Part shown: positions 22,032 to 33,065 of the stretch, one piece after another
How the letters are laid out: the number at the start of each line of letters is the position of its first letter
Position numbering within the stretch: the first letter of the stretch is position 1
DNA from: Myotis daubentonii
Taxonomy: Eukaryota > Chordata > Mammalia > Chiroptera > Vespertilionidae
Assembly (NCBI RefSeq): GCF_963259705.1
Contig: NC_081841.1
Span: forward strand, 91,029,063-91,093,062
Direction: 5' to 3'
Length of the DNA stretch: 64,000 nucleotides
Made by a program: the position numbers and the translations under genes
The notes under the pieces: model-generated
What the model was told of the DNA's origin: nothing
The model's input: the letters and a program-made list of their open reading frames with translations, nothing else
The model's database searches: none

Positions 22032-23898
22032 CTTTTTTTTTTTTAAATTTTATGAAATCTTTATTGTTCAGATTATTACATTTGTTCCTCTTTTTCCCCC
22101 CCCATAGCTCCCCTCCACCGAGTTCCCACCCCACCCTCTACCCTTACCCCAGCACTGTCCTCATCCCTAGGTGCACAATTTTTGTCTAGTCTCTTCCCGC
22201 ACCCCCAGACCCCTTTCCCCCCCAAGAATAGTGAGTCCATTCCCTTTCTATGGCCCTGATTCTATTATAATCACCAGTTCATTCTGTTCATCAGATTATT
22301 TATTCACTTGATTCTTAGATTCACTTGTTGATAGATGCATATTTGTTGTTCATAATTTGTATCTTTACCTTTTTCTTCCTCTTCCTCTTCTTAAAGGATA
22401 CCTTTCAGCATTTCATATAATCCTGGTTTGGTGGTGATGAACTCCTTTAGCTTTCCCTTATCTGTGAAGCTCTTTATCTGACCTTCACTTCTGAATGATA
22501 GCTTTGCTGGATAAAGTAGTCTTGGTTGTAGGTTCTTGGTATTCATCACTTTGAATATTTCTTGCCACTCCCTTCTGGCCTGCAAAGTTTCTGTTGAGAA
22601 ATCAGCTGACAGTCGTATGGGTATTCCCTTGTAGGTAACTGAGTTTCTTTCTCTTGCTGCTTTTAAGATTCTCTCTTTGTCTTTTGCTCTTGGTAGTTTA
22701 ATTATGATGTGTCTTGGTGTGGTCCTCTTTGGATTCCTTTTGTTTGGGGTTCTCCGTGCTTCCTGGACTTGTAAGTCTATTTATTTCACCAGGTAGGGGA
22801 AGTTTTCTGTCATTATTTCTTCAAATAGGTTTTCAATATCTTGCTCTCTCTCATCTTCTGGCACCCCTATAATTCTGATGTTGGTACGCTTGAAGCTGTC
22901 CCAGAGGCTCCTTACACTATCTTCGTATTTTTGGATTCTTTTTTCATTTTGCTTTTCTGGTTGGGTGTTTTTTGCTTCTTCGCATTTCAAATCTTTGCCT
23001 TGATTCTTGCGCTCCTCTGGTCTGCTGTTGGGAGTCTGTAGAATATTCGTTATTTCAGTCCGTGTATACTTGATTTCTAGTTGGTTCTTTATCATAACAT
23101 CGAGGGTCTCATTAGAATTTTTGAGGATCTCAATAACTTTATCGGCGGCTTCTAGACAGTTCTTGAGAGACCTTAAAAGTGGGGTTCTGAACTCAATACC
23201 CTCCATTGACAGTTTTGTCCTGTTTCTTTGTCTCCGCATTTTTTATGCTTTCTTGGTGCACCCCCTAGTGGTCTTTGTGTGCAGTCTTGTTGTAGGTAAG
23301 CCTTGATTGTTGTAGTTAATACTAGGGGGATTTGACCTCCAGGCCAACTGGCTGTGAGAATCAGCTGTGTCTGCAGTGGGAAAACTTCTGTCCTCTAGGG
23401 AGGTGCTAATCTAGCCTTTGCCTGAGGCTATCTGGCAAATGGCTCTGGGCCGGGCTTGGGTGGGGCGGGTGGGTCGCACGGGATCAACAGAGTGGGTGGA
23501 GGGAGCAGTTATGGCTGCTGTCAGTCCCATCCCCAGAGGCTCTGCCTCTCAGAGTCCCAGCAACCGCTGCAAACCTCGGAGAGAAAGCTGCCTTCACATT
23601 CCGACCAATGCCAGACTGTCTTGCTTCTCCCGTTTGAGTCTGGGTCCCTAGAGACTCGCCCAGAACTGGAGCTCAGAATCTGAGACTCCCTCCGGATTGA
23701 AAACGACAACCGCACCCTCAGCTACCAGCCCGCTCTGCGCATACCTCCACACCTTTGTATTTTCCGCACTGTGCCTCCTCTGAGTCTCGTATGCTGTTCT
23801 CTTTCCTTCTAGTTGAAGAATTTCCCCTCAGCCAGTCTTCCTGTGGTTCTGGGCAAAGTCCGTTCCGTCTTTTAGTTGTATTTTGAAGTGGTTGTTCC
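22032..23898 (-). mobile_element. HAL1 (half-LINE) element a, full length
   Basis: A minus-strand element with poly-T at 22032, a 3' UTR, ORF1 (23239-22391) and a GC-rich 5' UTR to 23898, with no ORF2. GATTGCTGTTTCTTT at 22017-22031 and 23899-23913 is an exact 15-bp duplication inside ORF2 of the younger L1. Same family as 38838-40777 and 46401-48315, but its ORF1 is broken, so it is older than those two. Confidence 0.95.
22391..23239 (-). pseudogene. HAL1 ORF1, frameshifted
   Basis: The frame opens MRRQRNRTKLSMEGIEFRT at 23239 and runs about 152 residues to about 22781, where a stop (ttatttcacc, minus TAA) ends it. A second piece (22585-22391) supplies the C-terminus (ARREWQEIFKVM to EMLKGIL). 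Apart from the break it is collinear with the intact 282-residue copies. Confidence 0.92.
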
Positions 23899-24442
23899 GA
23901 TTGCTGTTTCTTTGCTGATTGTTTTTCTAGAGGATTTATCCAGTGACGTCAGTGGTGTATTAAAGTCCCCTACTATGATTGTATTGTTGTCGATCTCTCC
24001 TTTGATATCTTCCAGGAGTTCTTTTATGCAGGGTGCTCCTGCATTGGGTGCATATATGTTTATCAGGGTTATATCTTCTTGTTATATTCATCCCTTTAGT
24101 ATTATGAAGTGGCCTTTCTTATCTCTCGTTATGGCCTTCCCTTTGAGGTCTATTTTGTCCGATATAAGTATTGCTACCCCAGCTTTCTTTCATTTCCATT
24201 TGCCTGAAAGATATTTTTTCCATCCCTTCACTTTCAGTCTGTGTGAGTCCCTTCTCCTGAGGTGGGTCTCTTGTAGACAGCAAATGTATGGGTCATGTTT
24301 TTTTTATCCATTCAGCCACTCGATGTCTTTGGTTGGAGCATTTAGTTCCTTTACGTTTAAAGTTATTATTGAAAGGTACTTGTTTGTAACCATTTCTTTT
24401 TTTGTGTGGCTGTTTTCTTTCTGAGCTTTTTATTTCTTCTTT

Positions 24443-25412
24443 TTACACCAGTCCCTTTAGCATTTCTTGCAATGCTGGCTTGGTGGTGATAAACTCCCTC
24501 AGCCTTTTTTTGTCTGTGAAGCTTCTTCTTTCCCCTTCAATTTTGAATGATAGCCTTGCTGGATAGAGTATTCTTGGATTCAGTCTTTTGCTTTGCATCA
24601 CTTTGTAAATTTCCATCCATTCTTTTCTGGCCTGATGTGTTTCTGTTGAGAAATCATTTGATAATCTAATAGGAGATCCCTTGTATGTAACTTTCTGTCT
24701 CTCTCTTGCAGCCTGTAAGATTCTCTCTCTGTCCTGAACATTTGCCATGGTAATTATGATATGTCTTGGTGTGGGTCTTTTCAGGTTCACCTTGTTTGGG
24801 ACTCTCTGTGCTTGTGTGACTTTTTTCTTCCCCACCTCAGGGAAGTTTTCTGATATTATTTCTTCAAATAGGTTTTCTAATCCTTGTTCCTCTTTCTGTT
24901 GTTCTGGTACCCCTATTATTCATATGTTGCTTCGTTTCCTGTTGTCCCAAAGCTCCCTTAGGCACTCCTCCTGTCTTTTAATTTTTTTCTCCAATTGCAG
25001 TTCTTTTTGGGTGTGTTTTGCTTCCGTGTCTTCTAATTCACTAATCCAATCCTCTGCTTCTCCTAGTGTACTGTTGAAACTTTCAATGGTGTTTTTTATT
25101 GCAGCTATATCGCTCTTCATTTCTTCTTGGTTCTTACCTAAGTTATTTATTTTTTCATCCATTTCTTTTTGATTCTTACATAAGTTATTGATTTTTTTCA
25201 TCTGTTTCTTCTTGTTTCTTGCATAAGTTGTTGATTTTTTCCTCCAACCGGTTTATGCACTCTAGGACCCTTAATTTGAATTCTTTTTCAGTCCTGTTGC
25301 ATGCCTCTGTATCACTTAGCTGCTTTTCTGGAGAGTCCTCCTTTTCTTTCCTTTGGGGGTTTCTTTGTCTACCCATGTTTGATCTCACCATCATATCTAG
25401 ATGTTGAGTCAT
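24443..25412 (-). pseudogene. LINE-1 ORF1 (RNA-binding protein), broken
   Basis: Three minus-strand pieces give the ORF1p order: an N-terminal charged region (25412-25185), a coiled coil with repeated 'KINNLCKxQxE' units (25201-24920), then the RNA-binding and C-terminal domains (24835-24443; RHIIITMANVQDRERIL, later KPALQEMLKGLV). Stops and frameshifts lie between them. The C-terminal half is clearly homologous to the ORF1 of the HAL1 elements here, while the N-terminal half differs. In L1 this protein coats the RNA as trimers. Confidence 0.9.
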
Positions 25413-26940
25413 TTAGTGGCTGCTCCCTGGGTGGCAGTGGCTCCTTGAGCTGTGGTTGCTCCTCTGGTGGTTGTGGTAGCAGTTGATCCTCAGGTGGCAG
25501 CAGCTCCTCTGGTGGGTGCTGTTCACAGCTGTGGTGGCTCTTCTGGCTGGTGAGGGGAGGCTTCACACACAGCTGCTGATCCTCAGATAGGGGGTGTGGT
25601 GATCAGGAGGCTGCTGTTGCTTGGATCTGCTGCGTTGATTTAAAGGCACAAAATACAACACAACAAGGCACAACGTACCAGGCACTGAATACAAATGTAT
25701 TTACGATATTAATAACCCCAAATAAATGTGACCACTCGAGCTAAGAGAATTAGGGGATAAGGAAGAAAGAAGAGAAAAAGATAAAAGAGAAAAAACAAAA
25801 AAAAGGAGTGCAAGAATGAAATTGGGAAAAGGGAGGAAAAAAAAGTAAGAGTGAAAAGAAAGAATGAATTAGAAAAGCGGAAGAGACTATATGAGGAGAA
25901 AACTCCGATAGAACCGCCACTAATCCAAACAAATTCCAGCAAGAAATCCCTGGAGATGAATGCAAACTACAAACAACCAATAATATCAAGTGAGGCAAGG
26001 GAAAACAGAAGCACAAAAATAACTGGGGGGAGAGGCGGGGGTAAAACCAACAGAAAAATAAAATGAAAAAGCAAAACAACCTCATAAACAATCCTAAAAA
26101 AACTCAATATACTCAACAATCAAGCAAACAACAACAAAACAATAGAGATAGAAAAAGAAAAAAAAATTTGGATAGTGGAGAAAGATAAAGGAGAGGTGTA
26201 TAAGGATTTAGTGCAGGGGATTGGAAATAGGATATATAAGTAGGGTGAAATTTTGACAGGGGGTAAAAAGAAGAAATAGGGCAAATCTAAAGCAGGAATC
26301 TGGTAGGAGAAACAGGACAACAAAAGGGAAAAATGAGGAAGAGGGTTTTCACATAGAGGTAAAATTGAAGTGTAGAAAAATGATGTTAAAGGAACAATCA
26401 AAATAGAATGTAGAACACTAATCCCAAAATAAAATAAAGAGAAAATAAAATGACACTTTAAAAAATGGTAAAATGGTAGCAGTAATAATACTGGTTAAAA
26501 ATAAAAATGTAGTAATTAAAAGGGTAAAATCAGGTGATGAAAAAAGAAAAAAAATTGTTTTTTTAGTTAAAAGGTGAAAAAAGAATAAAAAAAATAAATA
26601 AAAATTTGCAGTAGTGAGGGTCCTTCGGTTCTTCTACTCTTCAGTCTGGCATTCCTTAGTCCTGCCAGGTATTCAGGAGAGTGTTGAAATTCCCTGCGAT
26701 ACACTGTTCCTCTGTGTTGTAAACCACCATCCTGATTTTAAAGCAGGCCATATTTGTTTCCCAGACTGCCTTAATTTGTGTTTACATAAGAGTTAGTTTG
26801 TGCCTCAGCCTCTGGGTGGCAGTGTTTCTGGATTGACCTCCAAGACTATACAGCCTCTCTATCCAATAGATGGGGTTTATTTTCTCTTTTGCACTTAAAA
26901 CTGGTTTGAGGAAGTCCACTGCCCAGAGCTGGTTCTTTAA

Positions 26941-27612
26941 CCCTTTGCGGTCGTTTGTCTACTCTCAGCCACCAAAGCTTTTTTACCGTTCCGGTCGTAT
27001 GTCTGCTCTCAGCCACCACAGCAAGGAACTGTATGAATCTTAACTCTATTCATTTATGTATCATTTCATAATTTCTCTGAAAGCTCTTAAGTATCTAAGC
27101 GACCTTGTCATGAACCAAAACATTGCCCCGACAAATCGGAGATATCGAAACTCAATATAAACAAAGGCGGTCATTCCACACTTGCCATGCAAAACACTGT
27201 GGCGAGTCAGTCGCCTTTTGAGAGTGAAGAAATCGACAAGCTTCAGAGATACTTCGCAGAATTTCAAATAAAGCTTTACAAATTACGTTTAACTGTAATT
27301 AGGCATTCTCGCTTGTTAAGATATTTCAAAATAATACTCCAAAATGGCAAAAAGAAAGTTACCGAAAGAAGTGTACTGCAAATCTGAAAGTAACGATGAA
27401 GAGTTTTATTGTGGCACCTTGAATACTGACTCTGACGTAGAAAGTGATAACGTTTGTAGAGATTCTACTAGTAGTGACGTAGTTCCAAAAAAGAATTAAT
27501 AAATCTTGTTTATCCTTCATAATCTTGCATGTTATGTATCACTGCTCTTTCTATGGAAATTAATTCCGACCAGTACGACACCCATGTCCAAATTTAATAT
27601 GACCGCAAAGGG
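26941..27612 (+). mobile_element. piggyBac-type element, 672 bp
   Basis: Flanked by TTAA (26937-26940 and 27613-27616), with ends CCCTTTGCGGTCG and ATGACCGCAAAGGG. At the 5' end a subterminal segment (GGTCGTNTGTCTRCTCTCAG type) occurs twice with 44 bp spacing (26949 and 26993). It contains a short piggyBac-like ORF with AATAAA at its end and sits in the 5' UTR of the younger L1. It is an internally deleted, non-autonomous derivative. Confidence 0.93.
27344..27499 (+). pseudogene. Acidic N-terminal remnant of a piggyBac transposase
   Basis: A 51-codon frame opens with ATG at 27344 (MAKRKLPKEVYCKSES). It is rich in Asp, Glu and Ser (ESNDEEF, DSDVESDN) and closes with PKKN and TAA at 27497-27499, overlapping an AATAAA at 27498. 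piggyBac transposases start with an acidic, disordered region, so I read this as N-terminus plus the last codons, joined by loss of the catalytic core. The DDD residues and the Cys-rich C-terminal domain are absent. Confidence 0.6.
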
Positions 27613-28725
27613 TTAATCGTTACCCAGCTCTGTTTCCCAGATTCCACGAAAACAACTTTCCCCTGCAGTCTCTGCCAGTGTCCCCAACTGGGAAATCCCA
27701 TGCACTGGGTTTAATAATCAAACGCAAAGATTTAAGGAGAAGAGAAAGAAGAAAAGGAAAAAAAAAAAGAAAAAGTAAAAAAACAAAAAAAACAACAACA
27801 AAAAAACACAAGAGCCTGCGGAGTTGCGTGAATTTGCAACCCTGCACCTTCCAGCCCACGCAGTCTCTTCGCGCGCCCTCTCTCTCCTTACATTGAGTAG
27901 CCTGCACACTGGCAAAATCTGAGGTTGCCTTTTTGCATCCAGTCCAGCTATGGGCTAATTTTAAGCGTTCCCTTCTGCCAGCAGCCCTGTGGGAGCTCTT
28001 CCACACTCGCGGATCACGCTGGCCCCAAAGACCGCGGTCTTTGTGGGGCACAGACCTTCTGGTGCACACTCCTCTCCCCAACCTGAATTGCCAACTGCAC
28101 CTTCAGCCGAGACCTGACCTTTCCGTGAGAAGCAGGACTCCACGTAGTCGTGCTGTCCCAGATCTGGTGTCTCTGGTTAGCAGCCGATCTCTGGATGCCG
28201 GGTCTTTGGGTGTACAGTATACGTTTCCAAAAAACAGCCACTCAAGATAGTGCGGTCTCCGCAGCTGAGCTGGCGCTCCGAGAGAGATTTCAACTGCAGT
28301 CTCCAACTTTCAATCTGCTTTCTCCAGGATTCCTCCGCCTTTCCCGGCTGCAAACTCTCAGCTGAATATCCTCTGCTTATTCGGGCTGTATGTTACCCGC
28401 TTCAGCTCCTCACCCTAACAGCTCCGGGACAAGGCACGGGACACGTCCGTCTATACCTCCGCCATTTTTCCCCCCTCCCATTGGTTATATTTATGTAGGT
28501 CTGTTTCTGGGTTCTCTGTTCTGTTCCGATGATCTATTTGTTCACCAATTCCACACTGTCTTGATGATGTTGCTTTATAGTAAGTGTTGAAGTTGGGTTG
28601 TGTCTGTCCTTTGACATTGTTCTTTCTTTCATTATTGATTGGTTACATTAATTTTCAAATGTTGAGCCAGTTTTACATACCAGAAACAAATCCCACTTGG
28701 TCATGCTATACAATTTATACTCTTA

Positions 28726-29466
28726 CTAGGGGCCCGGTGCATGAAATTCGTGCACTGGGTGTGTGTGTGTGGGGCGGGGGGGGGGGGTTTCCCTCAGCCC
28801 AGCCTGCCCCCTCTCACATACTGGGAGCCCTCGGGCGTTGACCCCCATCACCCTCCAATCACAGGATCGGCCCCTTGCCCAGGCCGGACACCTCTGGCCT
28901 AGGCGTCCGGCCCGGGCAGCGGGGACCTGCAGTGGCAGCGGGGGCGGGGGGGGGGGGGGCCGCGATCGCGTGGGCTCCACCCCTGCCTCTGCAGGATGCC
29001 TCTGGCCTAGGCGCCCGGCCCGGGCAGCGGGGACCCACAGCTGCAGTGGCCCCGCAATCGTGGGCTTCGCTTTTGGCCCAGGCAAGGGACCCCTAGCTCC
29101 TGGGACTGCCAGCTTCGACCGTGCCCAGCTCCCATCGCTGGCTCCACCCCTACTTCCTGCTATCACTGGCCAGGGCGGCAAAGGCACCTGATTCTCCAAT
29201 CATGGCTGCCCCCCAGCTCTTAGCTCCCCCCTGGGTTTCCGATCACTGTCAGTGGCAGGGGGCTTCTTCCTGCTTTCCCTTTCGCCTCCCTGCATTGTGC
29301 CTACATATGCAAATTAACCGCCATCTTGTTGGCAGTTAACTGCCAATCTTAGTTGGCAGTTAACTGCCAATCTTAGTTGGCAGTTAATTTGCATATAGCC
29401 CTGATTAGCCAATGAAAAGGGTATCGTCGTACGCCAATTACCATTTTTCTCTTTTATTAGTGTAGA
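28726..29466 (-). mobile_element. Non-autonomous Helitron (H5)
   Basis: Minus orientation: plus-strand CTAGGGGCCCGGTGCATGAA at 28726 is the 3' end and TTTTATTAGTGTAGA at 29466 the 5' end, with host A before and T after. GC-rich blocks ('cccgggcagcggggacc') fill the middle. The 5' region ('ctgattagccaatgaaaa', 'taactgccaa') is shared with H9 at 54662. The 140-157-residue frames here are compositional. Confidence 0.92.
29317..29392. repeat. Palindromic tandem repeat in Helitron H5
   Basis: TTGGCAGTTAACTGCCAA is a perfect 18-bp palindrome. It occurs twice about 26 bp apart, followed by a third, partial copy (TTGGCAGTTAATTTGC). H9 has only a single 'ttaactgccaa', so the array is an expansion within H5. 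Confidence 0.9.
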
Positions 29467-31323
29467 TATTTGATTTTCTAATATTTTGTTGAGGATTTTG
29501 ACATCTGTTAGATACTGGCCTGTAGTATTCTTTTCTTGCATTGACTTTGATTGGTTTCCATATTAGGGTAATACTGGCCTCATAGAATAAGTTAGGAAGT
29601 ATTTTTTCTATTTCTGTTCTCTGAAGGAAATTGTTGAGAATTGATATTATTTCTTCTTTAAATGTTTGGTAGAATTCACCAGTGAACCCATCTGGAGCTG
29701 ATGCTTCATGTTTTGGTAGGTTATTAATTATTGATATAATTTCTTTAATAGATATAGGTATATTCAAGTACTCTATTTCTTTTTGTGTGCGTTTTGCCTA
29801 ATTGTGTCTTTCAAAGAATTTATACATTTCATCTAAGTTATCAAATTTGTGGGTATAGAGTTGTTCATATATTTTTTCATTATCCTTTAAATGCCAATGG
29901 GATCTGTAGTGATGTTCCCTCTTTCATTTCTGATGTTAGTAATTTGTGTCTTTTCTCTCTTTTTTTCTTAGTTAGCCTGGCTAGTAGTTTATTGACTTTT
30001 ACTGATCTTTACAATGAAACCAGGTTTTGGTTTTGTTGATTTTTTTTCCTATTCATTTTGTTTTCATTGATTTCTGCTCTAAGTCTTATTTCTTTTCTTC
30101 TACTTACTTTGGATTTAATTTGCTCTTCTTTTTCTAGTTTCCCAAGGTGGAAGCTTAAGATGATTGATTTTAGATCTTTTAGATCTTTTTTTTCTAATGT
30201 AAACATTCAGTGCTAAAATTTCCATTAAGCCCACTTTCACTACATCCTACAAATCTTTATAAATTGTTTTTTTTTATTTAGTTCAAAATACTGTTTAATT
30301 TTTCTTGATATTTCTTCTTTGACTGATGTGTTACTTACCAATGTGTTGTCTAATCTGCCCATATTTTGGGATTTTTCCAGCTGTCTTACTTTTATGGTTT
30401 TTGGTCTAATTCCATTGAAGTCTGAGAGCAGACACCATATGATTTCTTATGTTCTTTTAAATTTGTTAAGATGTATTTTATGGCCCAGAATGTGGTATAT
30501 CTTGGTGAATGTTCCACATTAGCTTGCAATATGTATTCAGCTGTTATTGTATAAAGTAATCTATTATATATAGTTGATAGACGGTGTTTTTGAGTTTACT
30601 TATGTCCTTACTGATTTCCTGCTTGCTGGATCTGTTCATTTCTAATAGAAGTATGTTAAAGTCTCCAATTATAAGAGTGGATTCATCTATTTCTCTTTGC
30701 AGTTCTATCTGTTTTTGCCCCATGTATTTTGACATTATGTTACTAGGTGTGTACATGTTAAAATTGTTATGTCTTCTTGGAGAATTGATGCTTTTATCAT
30801 TACATAATGCTTCTCGTTTTCCTGATAACTTTCTTGTTCTGAAGTTCACTCTGAAATTCAATTATAGCTATTCCTGCTTTCTTTTTAATAGTATTACTAT
30901 GGCATACCTTTCTCTATTCCTTTATTTTTAATTTGTATGTGCCTTTATATTTAAAGTGGGCTTCTTGCAGAAAACTTGTACTTGGGTCCTTTTTTAATTT
31001 TAATCCACTCTGGCTATCACTTTCTTTAAATTGGTGCATTTAGACCATTGATGTTCAAAGTGATTATTGATACAGTTGGATTTACTATCTACTATATTTC
31101 TTATTGTTTTCTGTTTTATATTTTATGCCCTATTCTTTGTTCCCTTTTTTGTCTTCTACTCTTTTTCTGCCTTTTGTAGTTTTCATTAATCATTTTATGA
31201 TTGTTTTCTCTCCTTAGTATATGTGTTATACTTTTAAAATAATTTTTTTTTTTTTAGTGGTTGCCCTAGAGTTTGCAATATACATTTGCAACTAAGCCAA
31301 GTCTACTTTCAAATAACACTATA

Positions 31324-31601
31324 AGGCCGTAGGTGGTTTGGCTCAGTGGATAGAGCATCAGCCCATGGACTAAAGAGTCCTGGTTCAAATACAGTCAAGG
31401 GCATGTACCTTGGTTGCAGGCTCATCCCTGGCCCTGATCAGGGCAAGTGCAGAAGGCAACCAATTGATGTGTCTCTCTCACGTCAATGTTTCTCTTTCTC
31501 TGTCTCTCCCTCTCTCTTCCACTCTCTCTAAAAATCAATGAAAATATATCCTTGGGTGAGGGTTAACAAAAATACACACAAAATGACAACCAAAAAAACC
31601 C
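31324..31601 (+). repeat. VES-family SINE, 'CCTTGGGTGAGG' subtype
   Basis: GGTTTGGCTCAGTGGATAGA head, CT-rich tract, ATATCCTTGGGTGAGGGTTA 3' end and A-rich tail. CAAATAACACTATA at 31310-31323 and 31602-31615 is an exact duplication within the old L1. Confidence 0.94.
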
Positions 31602-31714
31602 CAAATAACACTATACTGCTTTGTGGGTAGTGCAAATATCAAACAAATAATCTAATTCCTTCCACCCATGCCTTGTATCATTACTGTCATTCATTTCTCT
31701 TAAATATAAGCATA

Positions 31715-32273
31715 TCTATATATATAAAAAGCCAGCAACTGTAATGATGTAATGACCAGAATGACCAGTCACTATGACACCCACTGTGGCCAGCAAACTG
31801 GCCAACCTCCCACAGGCCCTCCTCCAAACCAGCCTGCCCCTGATTGACCCCCATACCCCAATAGGGGGCGGGGGTGTCCATACAATGTCCTGAAGCCCTT
31901 CCCCCTGTCCTGCCCCACCCCTGATGGGACCCCACCACCCTGATAGTCCCACAGCTCCTCCCTCTGCCCAGCCTCACCCCAGATATGCCCCCCCCCCCAG
32001 ATCAGGGGCATGGCCAGCCAGCCAACTGCCCTTCCCCCTAGCTGCTGGCCCCCAATCGGCTCCCCCACCCCAATCGGGGGCAGGGCCCACTGGCCAATTG
32101 CCCATGGGCCCTCCCCCCCAGCCAGCCTGGCCCTGATCGGGCCCTGATTGAGGCAGGCCGTCTGGCCAACCTCCCACCATTTCCTCCTCTTGACAGGCCT
32201 GGCCCCGATCTGCTGATTGGGGCTGGGTGGGCCGGACTCCACCCATGAACGAATTTGTGCACTGGGCCTCTAG
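31715..32273 (+). mobile_element. Non-autonomous Helitron (H6)
   Basis: Starts TCTATATATATAAAAAGCCA and ends CGAATTTGTGCACTGGGCCT-CTAG before T. Same subfamily as H3, with a C-rich interior repeating 'ccaatcgggggcagggcc'-type blocks. No credible protein frame. Confidence 0.92.
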
Positions 32274-32287
32274 TATATAAATAAACA

Positions 32288-32546
32288 TCTATATATATAT
32301 ATAAAAGGCTAATATGCAAAGTGTCCCTCGGGAGTTCAACTGGGAGACTGGGAGTTCAATCACTTGCTATGATGTGTGCTGACCACTAGGGGGCAGCGCA
32401 GAACATGGCGGGCAACTAGTGGTGGTGGCAGGGTGCTGAGGGAGCAAGGGAAGGAGGAGGTGGAGAGGAGGGGTGGTGGGGAACCTGATCGCCAGCCAGG
32501 CCTAGGGACCCTACCCGTGCATGAATTTTGTGCATCAGGCCTCTAG
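32288..32546 (+). mobile_element. Non-autonomous Helitron (H7)
   Basis: A short element starting TCTATATATATATATAAAAG and ending GAATTTTGTGCATCAGGCCT-CTAG. It lies 14 bp after H6, both in plus orientation within the old L1. Confidence 0.9.
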
Positions 32547-32637
32547 TATAAATATAATTGAATACATTGTTGCTATTTTTTAAACAATATTGTATGCTAG
32601 ATTAATGAATAATAATAAAAAAGTTTTTATTCACTTA

Positions 32638-33065
32638 CTAGAGGCCCGGTGCATGACATTTGTGTACTGGGAGGGGGGTCCCTCAGCCCAGTCTGCGCCC
32701 TCTCACAGTCTGGGACCCCCGAGGGGTCCTTAGCGCTGCTGCGGAGGCAGGAGAGGCTTCTGCCACCTCCGCTGCACTCACCAGCCATGAGCCCGCTTCT
32801 GGCTGAGCAGCACTCCCATACTGAGCCTGGGTTTGCTGTTCCTTAGCACTGCCATGGAGGCAGGAGAGACTCCCGCCACTGTCACTGCACTTCCCAGCTG
32901 CTAGCCCAGCTTCTGGCTGAGCGGCGCTCCCCCTGTGGGAGCACACTGACCCACCAGGGGGCAGCTCCTGTGTTGAGCGTCTGCCCCCTGGTGGTCAGTG
33001 TGCATCATAGTGACAGGTTGTTTGCCGTTTGGTCGATTTGCATATTAGCCTATTATTATATAGGT
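32638..33065 (-). mobile_element. Non-autonomous Helitron (H8a), first of an abutting pair
   Basis: Plus-strand CTAGAGGCCCGGTGCATGAC at 32638 is the 3' end. The 5' end is at about 33065 (TTATTATATAGG, with the expected final GA altered). The segment 'ctggtggtcagtgtgcatca' and 'ggtcgatttgcatattag' is shared with H12 at 52476. Confidence 0.88.

Larger units (their letters stand above)
18706..24393 (-). pseudogene. LINE-1 ORF2 (endonuclease-reverse transcriptase), broken
   Basis: ORF2 starts with an ATG at 24393 (MVTNKYLSIITL), in the usual place about 50 bp after the ORF1 stop. The endonuclease part (24393-23914) is separated from the rest by the HAL1 insertion and resumes at 22016. Reverse transcriptase landmarks follow: [19 protein letters not shown] near 21100, [16 protein letters not shown] near 20530 and the catalytic FADD near 20412. 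The C-terminal part ends at 18706 (KYHMISLIHG). Several frameshifts and stops, for example between the frames at 20386-20450, divide it into at least seven pieces. It copied L1 RNA in the cytoplasm-to-nucleus retrotransposition cycle; it cannot do so now. Confidence 0.92.
18422..28480 (-). mobile_element. Full-length younger LINE-1 carrying a HAL1 and a piggyBac
   Basis: The 3' end lies at 18422 and the 5' end at 28480, where the minus strand reads GGGAGGGGGGAAAAATGGCG. TTGGATATATTTATTTA (18405-18421) and TTGGTTATATTTATGTA (28481-28497) form a 17-bp duplication with two differences, inside the old L1. Without the HAL1 (22032-23898 plus duplication) and piggyBac (26941-27612 plus TTAA) it is about 7.5 kb: long 5' UTR, ORF1, about 50 bp spacer, ORF2 and a 3' UTR of about 280 bp. 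ORF1 and ORF2 have stops and frameshifts, so it is dead. Confidence 0.92.
25413..28480 (-). promoter_or_regulatory. LINE-1 5' UTR with piggyBac insertion
   Basis: About 2.4 kb of 5' UTR remain after removing the piggyBac. On the plus strand 25740-26610 is strongly purine-rich; on the transcribed strand it is a long pyrimidine tract. The 5'-most part (27620-28480) is GC-richer and ends at AAATGGCGGAGG (28457-28468, minus), a YY1-type motif as found at L1 5' ends. Promoter function is inferred from L1 biology. Confidence 0.7.

Noticed and set aside
23876..24424. 182-residue plus-strand frame
   Set aside because: It is antisense to the L1 ORF2 endonuclease region and rich in Phe/Ser/Leu as expected of such shadows.
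25740..26610. Long purine-rich tract considered as a separate simple repeat
   Set aside because: It lies between the L1 5' end and ORF1 and is most simply part of that L1's 5' UTR.
28726..29199. 157-residue minus-strand frame, possible CpG-island gene
   Set aside because: It lies inside Helitron H5 and overlaps similarly long frames on the other strand.
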